Below are positions 1 to 14,065 of a stretch of DNA of 64,000 bases, one piece after another. The position numbers and the translations under genes were made by a program. Under the pieces are notes generated by a model. That model searched no databases, was not told the DNA's origin, and saw only the letters and a list, made by a program, of their open reading frames with translations. The DNA lies in contig JALDNG010000038.1 of the NCBI GenBank assembly GCA_024349245.1, forward strand, positions 4,686,001-4,750,000. Direction: 5' to 3'. This stretch comes from Neodontobutis hainanensis (lineage: Eukaryota > Chordata > Actinopteri > Gobiiformes > Odontobutidae). Position 1 is the stretch's first letter. Each line of letters begins with the position of its first letter.

Positions 1-3000
1 CAATTTTCTTTGCACTTCCTCAAAAAGTATTTTGTCCTTAGCTGCTCCTTTGTTTGCTTTGATGTCTTTTTGTACTATCACAGTCTCAATGGCAGAAGAA
101 TGTCACTAGCCTGGTATTTTTATTTATTTATTTATTCATTCAACCCATATTTAAGAAAAAATCCTTTATTATTATTAGGATTATTTTTAATTTTTCATTC
201 AGTTAATGTTTAGGGTCTTACACTGGGTCACAGAGAGGAAACGTAGAAAGGACTTGCAAACTGTTGGTCAGATATCGAAAGACGTTTAAGTTATTAGACA
301 AAAGTGCTCACCTTTCCAAATACAAGTGGACGAGCCCTGCAATTTTCAGACTTTTATCAAAAATTTATATTTTGCTCGGTTGCAGAAATATTAACAGAGA
401 TAAATATAGACTTGCACTTTAATGACAGCATTTACTCTGGACTCAGAGTGCTCTCATTATGTGTATGAGTGTGTCAGCTTCTGGACGGTCAACCTCCAAG
501 CACTCTCAGACAAAGGTCAACTTTTTGTTTCCCTACCACAAGGGAATTCAAATGTTTAGTGAAATGACATTTAAATCAAAGTCATCACAAAGATATGTAA
601 ATTATAAACAGGATTTGAATCAATACACACATATACTGACTGTCCAACTTTGACACATACCATAATTCTAATAAAAATATCTCATTAGGTCCCCAAACGT
701 ATTACAGAGGTAGTTTTTAATGTTCTATTTTTTGTATATGATCTAAAACTGCCTTAACAGACATATAACCATTTATTAAATTGGTTTAAAAAGTAAAAAA
801 AAAAAAAAAATCATTCAATCATAGAGGCTTGTCGAGCGGTATCCATTGGACGTCTGGCTTTTCAGTCACTGTTACTACGTGTGTTATGTTCATTAATTGT
901 TTATTTAGTGGACATAATCCGCCCATTGGTCCCCTATTTGCTGATATTGTCGTCAAGCAATAGTTTTTAGATAGCATAAACAGACGTAATAATCAAAAAT
1001 CTCCCATTTCATTCATCATTGCTTTGCTTGTCTGACCGCAAAGTTACAGTGGCAAAAGAAAATCTCCTCTTGAGGAAATCGTAGAGCTGAACAAAACCAG
1101 AGTGTGTCTTGCTGATTCTTTTTCACAATGGCATGCTCTGAAGACACAGATAGGGCCTACTGACGTGTCCGTCACCAGATTTCTACTGGACAGGTCATTT
1201 TTGTTCATTTTTTGGTGAAAATATTTGATTTTTAACCCTGTATTTGAATATAACTTGTATTAGGGAGACTGTTCTTACGCATGCGCTCATTTGAAAACCA
1301 CACTAACAGTTGTTCCATTGACTTTTTGTAGAAAAAGTTAAAGCAAAAGCATCTGGACTCAGTTTTAATTTTTCCTTGAAAACTGATGCTTTTTCTTTAT
1401 CCTTTTCTTCAAGATGACCCGGATGACTGATAACCTTCACAGACATTGACGTTTTGTGTTTGCTCGTTTGATACGCTCATATACATTGGAAGGGTAAAAG
1501 CAGGGCGTTAATGTTGCACCTCTAAATGATGATTTCATCCTTATAGTGAATATAAAAGTATATTCTGTCCTTATACTACAGATTCATTTTACTTTACCAG
1601 CTGTAGCCTTTACATTTCTTTAAAGTGAAAAGTGGCGACCTGTCTTTAAGTACACTACACTTTGCCGTTGTGTAACTTCGCACCTTTACAGCCAAATCCC
1701 AGGTGTAAGATCTCATTGTTGTAGGATGTAATTAGATATAGAGCTTGTTATGAGCTTCAGAGTGGCAGTGTGGGAGCAGTTTCAAAAGGGCACTTTGTAC
1801 AAAGCACACTTCCACCATTGTCCTATTAGGCAATATGGCATGACCCCTTCAGTTTGACACAGCAAACAGAATTGCTTATATTTCTGCAAAACTAATGCGC
1901 CGAAACAAACTGGTAAAATTGGTAAGGTTTAGATATTCTATTCTCTTTTATCCACAACCCAATCCTTTATAGTTTCTCATAGTGTTTTGGCTGTCCTGAA
2001 TGCAACATTGTGCTTGCTCTTGAGAAGTATAAATATCCTTTTATCATTCAGGCAACGATATAGTACTTTTACAAAAAACATTCTTAGACCCATTTGTTCA
2101 AGAAGGAACTAAAATGACAAACTTTTTGGTACTCAGTCCATGTCAAGACCAAGACGAGTGCACAATATTTGAGCAACAGTTCAATAAAAGTAGCTCCATG
2201 ACCTGGTTTTCAAGTGGAATAATAAAACTGTAATCAAAAAATGGTTTTGGAAGAACATAAGGTAAGCAATTTTGAGCTCCCCTTTTATTCCAGTCAAAAT
2301 AAATATGACCTTAGTCTTGGTTGGGTTTAATTTAAAATCGAAATCAAAATGCCTAAAACCAAAATACTGCTTTTGGTTGTAGTTTTATGTCATGATAAAA
2401 ATAGGAGCACACTTAGACGAGGAAATCCAGGCTGAAGATGGTTGACACCTAAAGCATAAGACATTTAGTCAAAGTGTCACGTTCACAAACTATTGTCCTC
2501 CACGCTGAAAAAATGTTTACAATGACATAATGCCACTTTGGCTACAAGAAACATGGGTGAGTGCACAATCAACAGTCTCTAGAGTGAATGTATCCAGAAA
2601 GCAATGAAAGAAATGCAGAGAAATAGAGAAATGCAAAGACCTTTGTATGAGCAGATCTTATCATTTGGCCAATGTCAACCCCTACTCTCTCATCCTGTTT
2701 CCTGTCAACCTACTGTCCACGTTCAATAAAGGCAAAATGAATTCAAAATACCGTCTACTGGAGCAAATAACTAGGCTTAATTCTATATTTTTTTTAGTAG
2801 ATTGTGTTTGGGAAGAGCAGGCGAGACAGGTTTTCCTTTATAATGCTGTTCTACGTATAATACTTCTGCATTATTCAGCAGCCATTTTCTTTCTTACATT
2901 CACATCAGTGTCATGAGTCTTTTTAGGGGCTCTCTGAAAATGTTGCTTGTACATTTTTCCATTTAATAGTCAAACCTGAGCTGATGCTAAAGGTTAATGC

Positions 3001-6000
3001 CTGGCTGATAATAAGAGTGAGTGAGCGTGCATCTTCAGCTGCATTAGTATGCCCCAGGCACATCTAATGAGCAGCCCTGGGACTTCTAAGTGTCGTGAAA
3101 TAGTCAGTCAAACACTAGTCTGCAAACAAATGTTGAATACAAGCCACAATGTTGTTGTCTTTCAATAGCTTTTGTGGCAAATTCTACAGCTCTCTATACT
3201 TTATATGCCAAGGTTATGCATAACTGCCATATACTAAATTGGTTTATTCTCTTCTTTTGTTGAGGACTACTACAAACCATATAATTTTACTCATCCAGCT
3301 CAAGGTCATAATTTATTTTAATTCTTTGGACTCACTCATTTTTCTTGGAATTGAACAAAGAGATCTAAAGCAAGACTAAAATGTGACTGGATGAAGACAT
3401 CTACTATTATTTTTTTCTTGGAAATGATTGTCAGAAAAGTCCCACTGAGTTAACAAAACTCTTTTGTAAGCGAGTCCTGGCTTCGTGTTTGTGTGTGTGG
3501 GGACTATTGTACCTGTCTTTAGTGGTGAGGGAATCCAGAGCAGCCACAGGAAACCTACACAGGCACAGGGTGAACATCTGAGACTGGCCTTGCATTTGTT
3601 TTCTCTAACTGTTCCCTGGTATATTCTCTAAGATATTAACACCGTTCTTGATCTCGATAATCTCTGGTCTCAGTCATGACTTAGCGTTTTGGCTACTGTG
3701 GTTGTGATTTCAACACTAGTGTATTGTTTTTATCTATTTAAAGGCTTAGTCGCTAATGTTATTAAATCTAGGTAAGGCTTATACATATATAATATTATGT
3801 TAATTGTACACAGTTTATTAACTTAACTTTCTCACACATTCTTACTATACTGTGTTTGCCTAAATGCATGCTCATTTTCTTTCATTGACCTTTGCACCAC
3901 ACTGAGTATTGTTCTGCACCAAGCCCTCTTAAACAGACTTTTAACAGGAACACTGAAGGATGTCCTCTTGTCAGCGGTGGATGTCTTCCAGATTGAAGGA
4001 GGTTGAATTTTTTGAAATGTGACCAGCGTGACTTGTTTCTAAATGGAGCAGTGTCATCACGCCAGGTTGTGTCATTATGGCACGGTGCTGCATGACTGCT
4101 TTAACAGCTGGTAAAGGTCTCTGTTCAGTGTTTTTCCGAGGTAAGGCAGTAATTCCATTGCCTCGGGGCTTTGGTGAACAATGAGGTGTTGTTTAGTCTG
4201 TGTTTTGTGAAGGTTTTAGCACAGTACTGTAATCTTGTTAATTGTTTTTTTATGTCAGCTCAAAATAATATTCAAACATTTGCTGGAGAAATGTAAGCCG
4301 TATGTGGATATTTACCGCATTTTACCCAAACCTGCCATGATAGTTTAGAATATCTTTTGTTTTCTTATTTAAAGAGTCTTCTGAGCGACTTTCTTCTCGC
4401 TCTGTAACCTCTGCAGTGCATTGCTCCTTAATGAAGCGCTAACCTACTAAAAGTTTTCACTCAGCGCTGCAGAAGACTGTGCACTTTTCTGCAGTTTTAT
4501 ATTGAAATAACAAAAGATACACTGAATATTTTATGTATTGTCAGTCTGCGTATGTTTCTGAGCAATTATATGTGTGCCCCAGATCGTGCTGCTTATAGCT
4601 TTGCACCGACTCAAGTGTAGCCTGAAGCATCTGCTGTGTAAGGTAAAGGCAGCAGGCTTAATAACAACACCTTGATCAAAACCTTTATAAACACAGAACG
4701 AAACCAAGTCCCAAAGCAAGCTACTAGTAAATATACTATTAAACCAGAACTAAACTGAAGACTGAATCTAAAAGTTAAACCAGGATTAGAAAAGTAAATG
4801 TTTTTTTTTATTACAACTGAAACAAATTTTTAAAAAGAGGGACCAGACACCAGGACACTCTCCGCTTATATTACTTTGGATTAAAAAAATAAATGATGGC
4901 CATCTTCCTGGAGGCTTGGTTTTTCTATTACCAAGAAAATTTGCCAGCATTACAGAATAAGTATCTGGAGAAAACTTGATCATCATGACTTCCAGGCAAG
5001 AAAGGAACTTCTCCCTCTATAACAACTCCAAAAATAAAACCTCAGTGGGTTTTTTTCGCGACTTGTTTTTTACCGAAAGGTCGCACCGTAAAAACAGCTC
5101 TTAAAATATGATGGTGTATTTGAGGTGAGCAAGACGCATAGCTAGTGAATGTTTGCAGATTGTGTTTTAATGACCCAGCTGTGTTTTTTTTTTGCTTTTA
5201 GCTAAAATATGGCAATGCTCCTGTGTGGCATAAGCATATGTTTCTGCTTGCACCGTAGGAGCACTAATACGTGAGTTAATCTCTGGAAAAACATGGCAGT
5301 GTGACAGGAGACCTATCTACTTTTGTCCCTTTCATTTCTGGTGGTGCAAAACAAAACGTAAATAAAGCAATATTACTGACACACAGACTCTCTTTTGAAC
5401 ATCAGCAGCCATCACATCAGAACAGTTGGACCATAAGATAACACAGTCCCACGGAAATCCATCAGCAACATACAATCAGCACTGCAGGATCATAAAAACA
5501 TAAGCGGTCATTGGCATCCACCCACTCACGCAGAATGAACTCAGAATGACACCAAACTAGAGCAAACAATTAGACATTTAAATACTAATGATTTTGTTAT
5601 GTGGTCTATAATATAGTAGTCTTTTTGTTGGTGAGAGGAAAACGATACAAAAAATTCTTTAAGCACATGTATTTCAATTTGTCTTTTAGTAATATTCAAG
5701 GATCTGACATTAAGGTCTTCTGTTCATTATAAGCATGTGTGCATGTAATTGATTTATATGTAACAACTATTCTCAACCAGCGTTTCCTAGCACTGAGAAT
5801 AGTTCACATTTTTCTAAGAACTTATTCTCTTTCCAGGATCGGAAAAGGTAAGAAACAACTAATTATGCAATTATTACACATTAATTTATAATAATCACTG
5901 TGTAAACTAAAATGTTATAAAGTTCACCAGAACTCATTTCTTTGACAATAGTTCAGGTTTCTTTAAGTACATTTCTGCCCCTTGTATTTTTTCTTGTCCC

Positions 6001-7550
6001 TTTCTTTAAAATTCTGAAACCTCCTTTCTGTACTGTCCTTGCTCTGTCATTCCCTGTGCCGTGTTATTCGTTTTTATTCCCTCTTTTCTGGCGTTAGTTG
6101 CTCGGCAACATCAGGTGGTATTTGGTTGTGCAGAAAAAAAAAATACAGGGGAAGAAACAGCACGTCCGATATGAGGTCTTTTGTCATTCTGCAGAGCTGC
6201 TCAGTGTGAAAAGCATTCAGAATGGTAAGTGAAAGAGGCTATGGATGTCATCCACTGATTAAACCCTTCTGCTTTTTAAACACTGCTAATTAACTGACTG
6301 TATTCTGTGAAGTTTCAGGCCAATTATTCAAGTGAAAATCAAACGGACTGCTACCTTCTTTGTTCTTATACTGTAGTGTATTGAGGTGCTATGAGGAAGA
6401 TTCTAAAGAAATGCACGTTAGTTGAATAAGGCAACAATATTAGACCTCGGGACCACGTAAAACTAGCCATTGTAACATAGACCGTCTTACAAACACACGT
6501 TCCTTACTCAAAAATAAACTTTATTTATGCTGTGTTATTGGCTACTTTTACCAACTACTAAATCATCTGATAGTAGATGGTGATAGATTGCAGACCCACA
6601 CCCACATCTGTTTTTTGTGTATTATTTTTACTGTGTTCCAAAGGCTCAACATTTTTCACAACTATTTCGGGCTCATCCTAATTCAAAGTTAAAACCTGCA
6701 TCAAAGAAAAGCAAGTTTACCTCTGCATTCTACCACCTGCAGTTGTTGACTGTCAGCTGATATCAGCAGGGTTCACTTTTTAACTTATGGCACCCAAGCA
6801 GAGCTAAAAGGTAGTAAAAAAGTAGTACTGTAAAGTTCACAAAGGAGTAGTTATATCTTTATTATTGCTCTGTAGCTGCGGCTGATTAAAATGGGGAGAC
6901 TAAAAAAAGCACATTGATCTCAGTTTGCACAGTTAATTAAAGTGTACAGTGCAGCAATTAGCTCCTATATAATTGACTCTTAAATGCTGAAGTTGAGTGG
7001 TCTCTAAAGAATGACTCCTCCTTTTGTTCAAACCAAACACGGATCTCTTTATTATCCCCCGCAAAGAGGTGTGCCTTTGCTTATTAGTCACAACTGACAT
7101 CCACAAGGAAAACAGAGTCGAGGTACTGTCTAGGGAGTTCTACTTCCTGCCTGTGACTCTAGTACTTACAAGATTATGCAAATGTAGCCAAAGGGTTAGA
7201 AAAATTTACTGGAAACGGAACAAGTCTTATCTGCTTTGAGCAACTGTAATGAATTCTTATTGTATGTCTGCGAGGATATGGTCCCTCTGGATTTGTGTCA
7301 CGTTAGAGGAAATATACACTGCATGTATTAGTGAGATACAGAATGTGAGGCATAATTACATTAAATCTGTGTTAATTAAAGTGTAACTTTTTCCAAGATT
7401 TTATTAAATCCAATCAGTGACCACAGGAGTAGTGTTCAGAGTATATCCCAGGTAATCCCTCAAGCGTTGCCACACTAATGTCAGCGTTGTATTAGCTTTA
7501 CTGCTTTTTACAGTCGCTAAAAGCACGCACACTGGTCCTAACAATACGAC
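1..7550. other. Intergenic, downstream of col11a1; no gene seen
   Basis: AT-rich sequence with short homopolymer runs (A16 near 795) and only short random open frames on both strands. No splice-flanked coding pattern, RNA gene or intact mobile element is recognisable. The more complex stretch at about 2985-3110 is discussed as a possible regulatory element. Confidence 0.6.
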
Positions 7551-7589
7551 TATCCATGCTGTTTGTCAATTGTAGGTTTATTTTTTACT

Positions 7590-7675
7590 TCCCAGAGCAG
7601 GGGAGAACATGCAAATAGAAAGTCGAACTCTGGACTTTCTTTCTTTGAGGCGACAGTGCTCCCCACAAGGTAGCA
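7590..7675 (+). repeat. Fragment of dispersed teleost repeat
   Basis: It contains 'ggggagaacatgcaaat' and 'tgaggcgacagtgctccc', phrases from a very common fish interspersed repeat whose other parts appear at about 35140-35400 and 17030-17085. It is degenerate, with no coding capacity. The family assignment is from memory of the motif and not verified. Confidence 0.55.
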
Positions 7676-10600
7676 TTGGTCTAAATGATTATGGATTAAT
7701 GATAGGATTCTTATCCTGGTCACCTCCTCAGCAACTGCAGAGCAACCTTTGGAAGTAAAACTGGATTTAGATCTAAAAAAAGACAATACACCAAAAGGAT
7801 GTTTAGCGCTTACGTTAAACTTCTCGCTCTGAGTTCAGTGTCAGACCGATGCAATCCCACAGTTATCTTTGCATCCCATTTATCTATTTATCTTTACCTT
7901 TCTTGGCGGATCTGCTGTGTTAGCAGACGGGCCACCTGGTGTAGCACTTTCTTAGTCTTCTGTTGATATAGATGTTTGAATTTGTAAAACTTACAATCCA
8001 AGACTAAGACTAAAGTGATTTTTAATCACTGAAGAAATACAATTAAAGTAGAATATCATGCTTTTTGTACTTTATGTTTCATCTTTCATCTAAGTCTCTG
8101 CTCCAGAATCTGTGTCCTGAAATGGCACAAGACACTTCAAAGCGCACAGGAGAGGGCCACGGCTCCCAGCCCTGCGGTTCATACTCTTAGTGCTTACCTA
8201 AGATACTTGTTTCCCATGGTTCACACAGAATCTGACACAAACATAAGAGAGGAATATTTATTTTTTATTTTTTTATTGTGAATTCAAAAAGGAAACATCC
8301 TGTTTTATATGTATATGCAGTTATTTGATGAATGAAAATAACACACACAACTAGAAACTTCTGCAGTGCCAACTAAAAGTCAGTACTCACCCTTGCACCC
8401 CACAGGAACACACTGACTACTGATTATAATACGGCTCAAGTATTGCTCTGATTTGACTCTGATTGGCTCAACAGCAGTGCTACATGACTCCCAGAGGCTT
8501 GACTAGCAGCGTGTCCGCAGACTGACCTTTACTTTCAGTGTTACTCTGTTAGCCTTAGAAAGAAAACATGTTTAGCATCACAATAACGCTATAGGTAATA
8601 AGCTTTTGTATAGCTTCAAATTTATTTCTAGACCATGTGAACACCTACTGTAGCCCTGCAGGGATAATATTTTTTACAAATAAAAAAAAATATTAATGAA
8701 AAATGAATGCACTTCCTTGTCCACTTGGTACAAATAATAAGACGTTTTGACACTTCATCAGACTTATACATCTATTTTTCTTAGACAGATGAATGCAAAC
8801 ATTTGTTATTTTGTGCTGATTATAAACGATAGAATACACAAATGAGTATGTGTTGGTCAGATGGCCTCACTCATATGGTCGGACAACGTTTTTTTGGGAC
8901 AAAGTCTTGTGTAATGAGATCTTGTGATATCTTCCTTATCTACCTCACTATGTAACAGAAATATAAATAGTTTCAATGTCTGGATATATTTTCTATTTAA
9001 CTTTCCGATTTGCATGAAAGGTGTAAAATATGTGCTGTGACCAGGATGAATGAGAACCTATACAAATATACTTTAGAAGAACATTGAATAAATAAACTGT
9101 GGACAAAACAGCAGTGGCTTTTAAAAATTATTATGAATCCACGTATTGATACATTTTCCTCGGGATATTTCCTTTATCGGATTAGTTTCTCAGAGAAACA
9201 TGTTGTTGCCTGAAACTACTATAAACTCACAGAGGCATCAATTAAAATGCTGACTTTATTATGGTCACTGAACAAAGGAATGGAGATATAAACTATTTAT
9301 TAGAGCGATTTTTCTTTTGACTTTTGAAATGACTACAAAGACAATACGTTTTCAATTTCCTTTTGGATTTCTGTTTCAAATAAAGTTGGGATCCTTTGTA
9401 GCCGGTCTAACATACTGATAAGACTGCTCTTGGATTCTATGCAGAAAAAATAAAACAGTTCTTAATGTTTTCCCCTTAACATTTTCCATTACTGTTTTCA
9501 TTATCACAAGCAGAGGCCACTGTTTGCCATCTGCAGTCTCATTCAGAGGCTCTGACAATGAACAGCGTGACACTTGAAGAGCACACACTTCCTTTCTCAT
9601 CTGGATGCAGTGACATGTGGGACTGTTGAAAGGCCTTTTGGGGGAAAACAAAGAAAAAAAAATCATTAACTCAAGGAGAAATGGATGGAAAATTACAAGA
9701 GTTTCTCTCAAAATGACCTCTGGAATTTATTGATTATTACAGACTCATCAAATCCAACAGGGCAGTCAGTCAAGGTCTTGCACAGTCATTCAGGGAGGTG
9801 CTAATGATACTTGTGTTTTAAGTGTTTTAGTAGACCCACACCACTGTATTTATTTAAGATCTTAGGTTTCTACCAGCTGAATTGATACATAGAGGTACAG
9901 ACATGACTAGATTGTTAATTTGCTGTAGCTACTACCATACGATTATTCACCCGACTTCAAATGCAACCTAAAGAGTAAATTTCTTAGTATTTTATTTATA
10001 ATGCGTTGGTCCATTTGATCATTGTTGGGTGTCAAACAGACACATAACTGAAAATGGTAGCTCTAGTATTCAAGCTGTTGATGGTTGATTTAGATTGTGA
10101 CAGACAGAAATGGCTTGAACAAAGTAAATGTTGCTTGGTCTGTCACCTGGGTCGTGTGGTTCTCTGCGGCGTCCTGCTCTTGATGTGCCTGGTTCAGTGT
10201 AAAACAAATGGTTCCTTTCCTGTCTTTGTCATCGTTAGGCTCTTGAAGGAGCTTTTCCACTGCTGAGTGCTGATAAGACTCATCACACTTCTCCTTTTTT
10301 AAGATAAGTTAATTGTTGGGCCTGATGCCTCATTGTCAAATAGACTCTACTTATCTGTGTTGCTCATAACTCCCCCTAGTGGTACACAGTGATATAACAA
10401 GATACTTTCTTAATATATGTAATATTACACACTGATGTCTAACTGCCTATGACTCTGTTATGACACTGACACAGTCTTGGGAAAACAAATGTCAGTATAA
10501 ATATCAAACAGGACAAATATTTTCACATTAAGGACATCCAGCGTGTAAATTATTGACCCAGGAGTTAGCTGCATTAAGTATTTGATTATTTGATTTAATG

Positions 10601-13600
10601 GTTGCACACCACAGATGGCTCTAACTCTGCCTTTTACCAGCATGTGTGGATATAATATGAATTTAAAATGGCAGGCGAATGTGATTGACGTTTTAATGTG
10701 TGACGTAACAATGTACCATATTTGATTCATAATTTGATGCAATAACTTTCAAAGAAGAAGAAACTGTTTCCTTTTACAAAGCAGTGGAAATAAAATAGTT
10801 TTTTTATAATGACTGCAGCCCTGTGGCATTGCATAGTTTATTCAAATAGAAGTGCCAATCTTCTGGGAATATTTTCCAGTCGGGGTGCTGCAGGACTTCA
10901 GACAGCCGTGATGAGAATAGCACTGTACTGGAGATGTGAGCTAAATATCAAATCCATCAGATGAGGGTCGATAGGTGTGACCTTGTAGAGACCTGCGCTC
11001 CACTGCTCCCCTCCGAGAAGGAGATTTTCTCATAACTGTGACAACAGGAGAGCAGACGCGCTGGATGTGTCCCTCTGCATGCTTCTGCTTGTTGACCGGC
11101 AGACTTTTGTTTTATCCTCTGTGTGGGTACAACAGTTACCTTGTTACCCTTTCAAAATGTTTGAATAAATTAAATTTTTAAGACTAACAAACATATTCTG
11201 CTTCTATAATTTGGCTGAGCACTCTCCTGCAAGTCCCACTGGTTGTTTTGCCTTCTTACTATTTCCTCTAATCTATTTCATTATAATCTTATCCAACATA
11301 TAACTGTAATAAACTTGACTTATTTTACAGTCACCGATCTGAGTCCAGGTTCTGGGTATAATCCAGGTAAACTCAAGGTGTGTTGACTGAACCATTCAAG
11401 GTGAGACTGGCGAGATTAAAAAAATAAAATGAAAGCATATGTCAAAGTTATGGTTTGCTGCACCACATGATGATTTGAGTTTTTTATGATGACTGAAGAA
11501 TTGATCGGAACATCTGTCTGTGGATGTCACTTGGGTTTGAATGCTCATAAAGATCACCTGACCAACCAGAAGGCTTGTGCTCAAACTTTTTATGTAAAAT
11601 AGAATTAACATATACAGCACATTACTAATCATCCAACATAAAACAGACACAATGTTAAATAGAAACTGGTATGACAGGAACACTTATAGCCAAACCAAAC
11701 AATCATTATTTTGTTTACTGAAAAAACACATGCACATAAAATGATGTACAGTCCATGCCATTTAAACAAGTTTGTTAAAATGCCAGTTTCTCTAAATGAT
11801 ATTGTATATTGACTTAAACATCTTCTACATGATGATACAAACATTTCCCTAAAATAGTTTTCTGTGTTTACTATCCTGCAAAATTCTAAAATGATTCATT
11901 CAAATGAATATATAAAAAACATTCCTTATTTAGTTGCCTGTACTTCTACATTCCTGACATCTACACTTATCTGTTCAAGACATGTCCTTTTGAAAAGAGT
12001 ACCTGCTAAATGTTTTAACAGCTTCTGGCAGGATCCATTCTGCCTTGTCTCCTCGCAGCGGACGAGATTTGCCTTCCTTGTCCTTGGCTGGTAAACACAA
12101 TCTTCACGCTTGTCCCTTAACTGCTATTTAAGAGCGCACTGGCTCACTAGCTCCGAAGAGATGCACTACAATTTATTGCTGGCGAGGTCAGAGTGCCCGT
12201 TGTCCTGTTCGTAATTCATCGCCATGCACGGCTGTGATACCTTTGCCTGGATGTGAACTTATTGAAATGAGAGTCTGTCTTTGAAGCACAGCGTCGGCTG
12301 AGCTTTGTTATTGGTCTCAGTGGAGCGGCTGTTGACAGTCTCTCAGGTTTTCTAATGAAGGGAGCCCTGGCATTTGCCTTAGGGCTTGTTCACAATCACT
12401 TGGTTTGCCTCTCTGATCATTCACACACACTTCTTTATCTCCTCTTTTAAACGTGGCCTTGAAGTCCTCTCGAGGATTTTGAAAGGCAAACACCGAGCAA
12501 GGCCATACATCCACAAGGTATATGTTAGGACTAACACAGGGCTGTCACTTTGTCAGATCACGCTTTAGACTGAAGTTCTCTCCAAAGATGCTCTCTGAGT
12601 GAGTGAAGCTTTTACTCAAGAAATCTCTTTGCTAACTCATTTCCAGAGGTCAAGATGGATGACAGTGGTAATGCAATCAAGCGACTATTGTTGTATGGCT
12701 TAATTAATACGGCTAGAAATCCACTATTGCAACAAGCTGACGTCTGAACATCATGGCGACCATTTTCAGACAGTTGCAACAAGGAGAAGCATAATTTCTC
12801 AACAATGGGTAATACACAGCACAATGTATTATAAAGGGCTGGAGCTATAAGTGGATTTATGTAAGAGTCTTATTCTGAGACACTAAAGAAAAAGATGCAT
12901 TACAGATCCATATGAGATATGTATAAGTGAAATCAGTTTTGAGTTTTAGAAGGAGTTTTATGTTAATGTTGGTTGCTTTAGCAAAGGTCTAACAAAAAGA
13001 CTATTATAACAAAATTACATTTTATTTCCATTCCCTCTTGTAGCTTGACTGAGATGGAGAAAGTACACTTGCTGTTGCAGAGACATTGTACATGCAAATC
13101 CATTACAAAGCAACTGATGGGTCTTAATGATAAGACTTCATCAAGAGAACAGAATTTCACATGCTTCACAGTCAACAATAGTTTTGGCTTCACAAAAACT
13201 AAAGCTTGAACAATCTTGTTTAAGTGACTGAAAACACGCATAAATTATTGCATCTATATCACATTTAACACTGTGGCAGATGTTTATAATGTAACGCTGT
13301 ATGAGATGTTACTGGATGTTAGCTCGGTCTATCAAATACAACATGCTAGGTTAAATAGAGAGCATTAATTAAAGAATATGTGCAGTGTTGAATAATTGAA
13401 TTGTAAGAAGTACAAATAATTTTTAGCAGATGCATAATTTTTAGCCATTGAGTTAAGCAGAGACTATAGATGAGCCAATATACAGGAATACACATTTACC
13501 AATTATTTAAGTAATTTTGGCTTCTTTTTTCAGAGAGTGCACCAACACTTGGCTGCTGGCATTGCTAATTACTCCACTTACAGAAAGCTCAAGGCTTTTT

Positions 13601-13958
13601 ACATCCACAAACTGAAGTATGGATTTAATAGTGACTGAGTGGTTGGATCATTCCCTGGAGTTTCTCATCCATTCGCTGTATATAAGGTATTTCCCAGGTT
13701 ACTTCCTAAGGACTGCTGAGAGCCAGGATCATGCCGTAAAATGATTGCCACTCAATCTCAATTTGTGCTGACCAAGCATTTCGCCGGCATGTTTAATGTA
13801 GTGCTTTAGCTCGACGAGGAGTAGTAAAATTGAAGTAATAAGCCATCTGTCATTGAGTCATGCTCCTGACTGTATATATACTGTTTCCTATAAACTGGAG
13901 AGGAAGTGTACCACAATGAGATGACGATCACACGTGTCTTAGGGATCAACACTTGGTT
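7676..13958. other. Intergenic; no gene seen
   Basis: No supported coding sequence on either strand. The longest open frame (111 codons, minus strand, 9376-9711) has no family resemblance or splice context that I recognise. A compositionally complex block at about 12100-12330 may be regulatory. Confidence 0.6.
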
Positions 13959-13959
13959 T

Positions 13960-14065
13960 GGGGGTGCACTGGCTCAGTGGTAGAGCGGTCGTCCTTCAAC
14001 CGGAAGGTAGGCCGTTCGATTACCGTTCTCCCCACGTTGTGTCCTTTGGCAAGACGCCTTTATTT
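13960..14065 (+). repeat. tRNA-derived SINE, 5' head
   Basis: An A-box-like segment (tggctcagtggtagagc), a degenerate anticodon arm and a B-box-like segment (ccgttcgattaccg) have tRNA spacing. They are followed by 'gtcctttggcaagacgcc', the body sequence common in teleost tRNA-like SINEs ('gtccttgggcaagacac'). The mismatched stems and the SINE body argue against a working tRNA gene. Confidence 0.7.

Noticed and set aside
9376..9711. 111-codon minus-strand open frame as a gene
   Set aside because: No recognisable motif, no neighbouring exons and AT-rich chance composition.
13960..14035. A functional tRNA gene
   Set aside because: The arms pair poorly and the following sequence is SINE body, so it is a tRNA-derived repeat.
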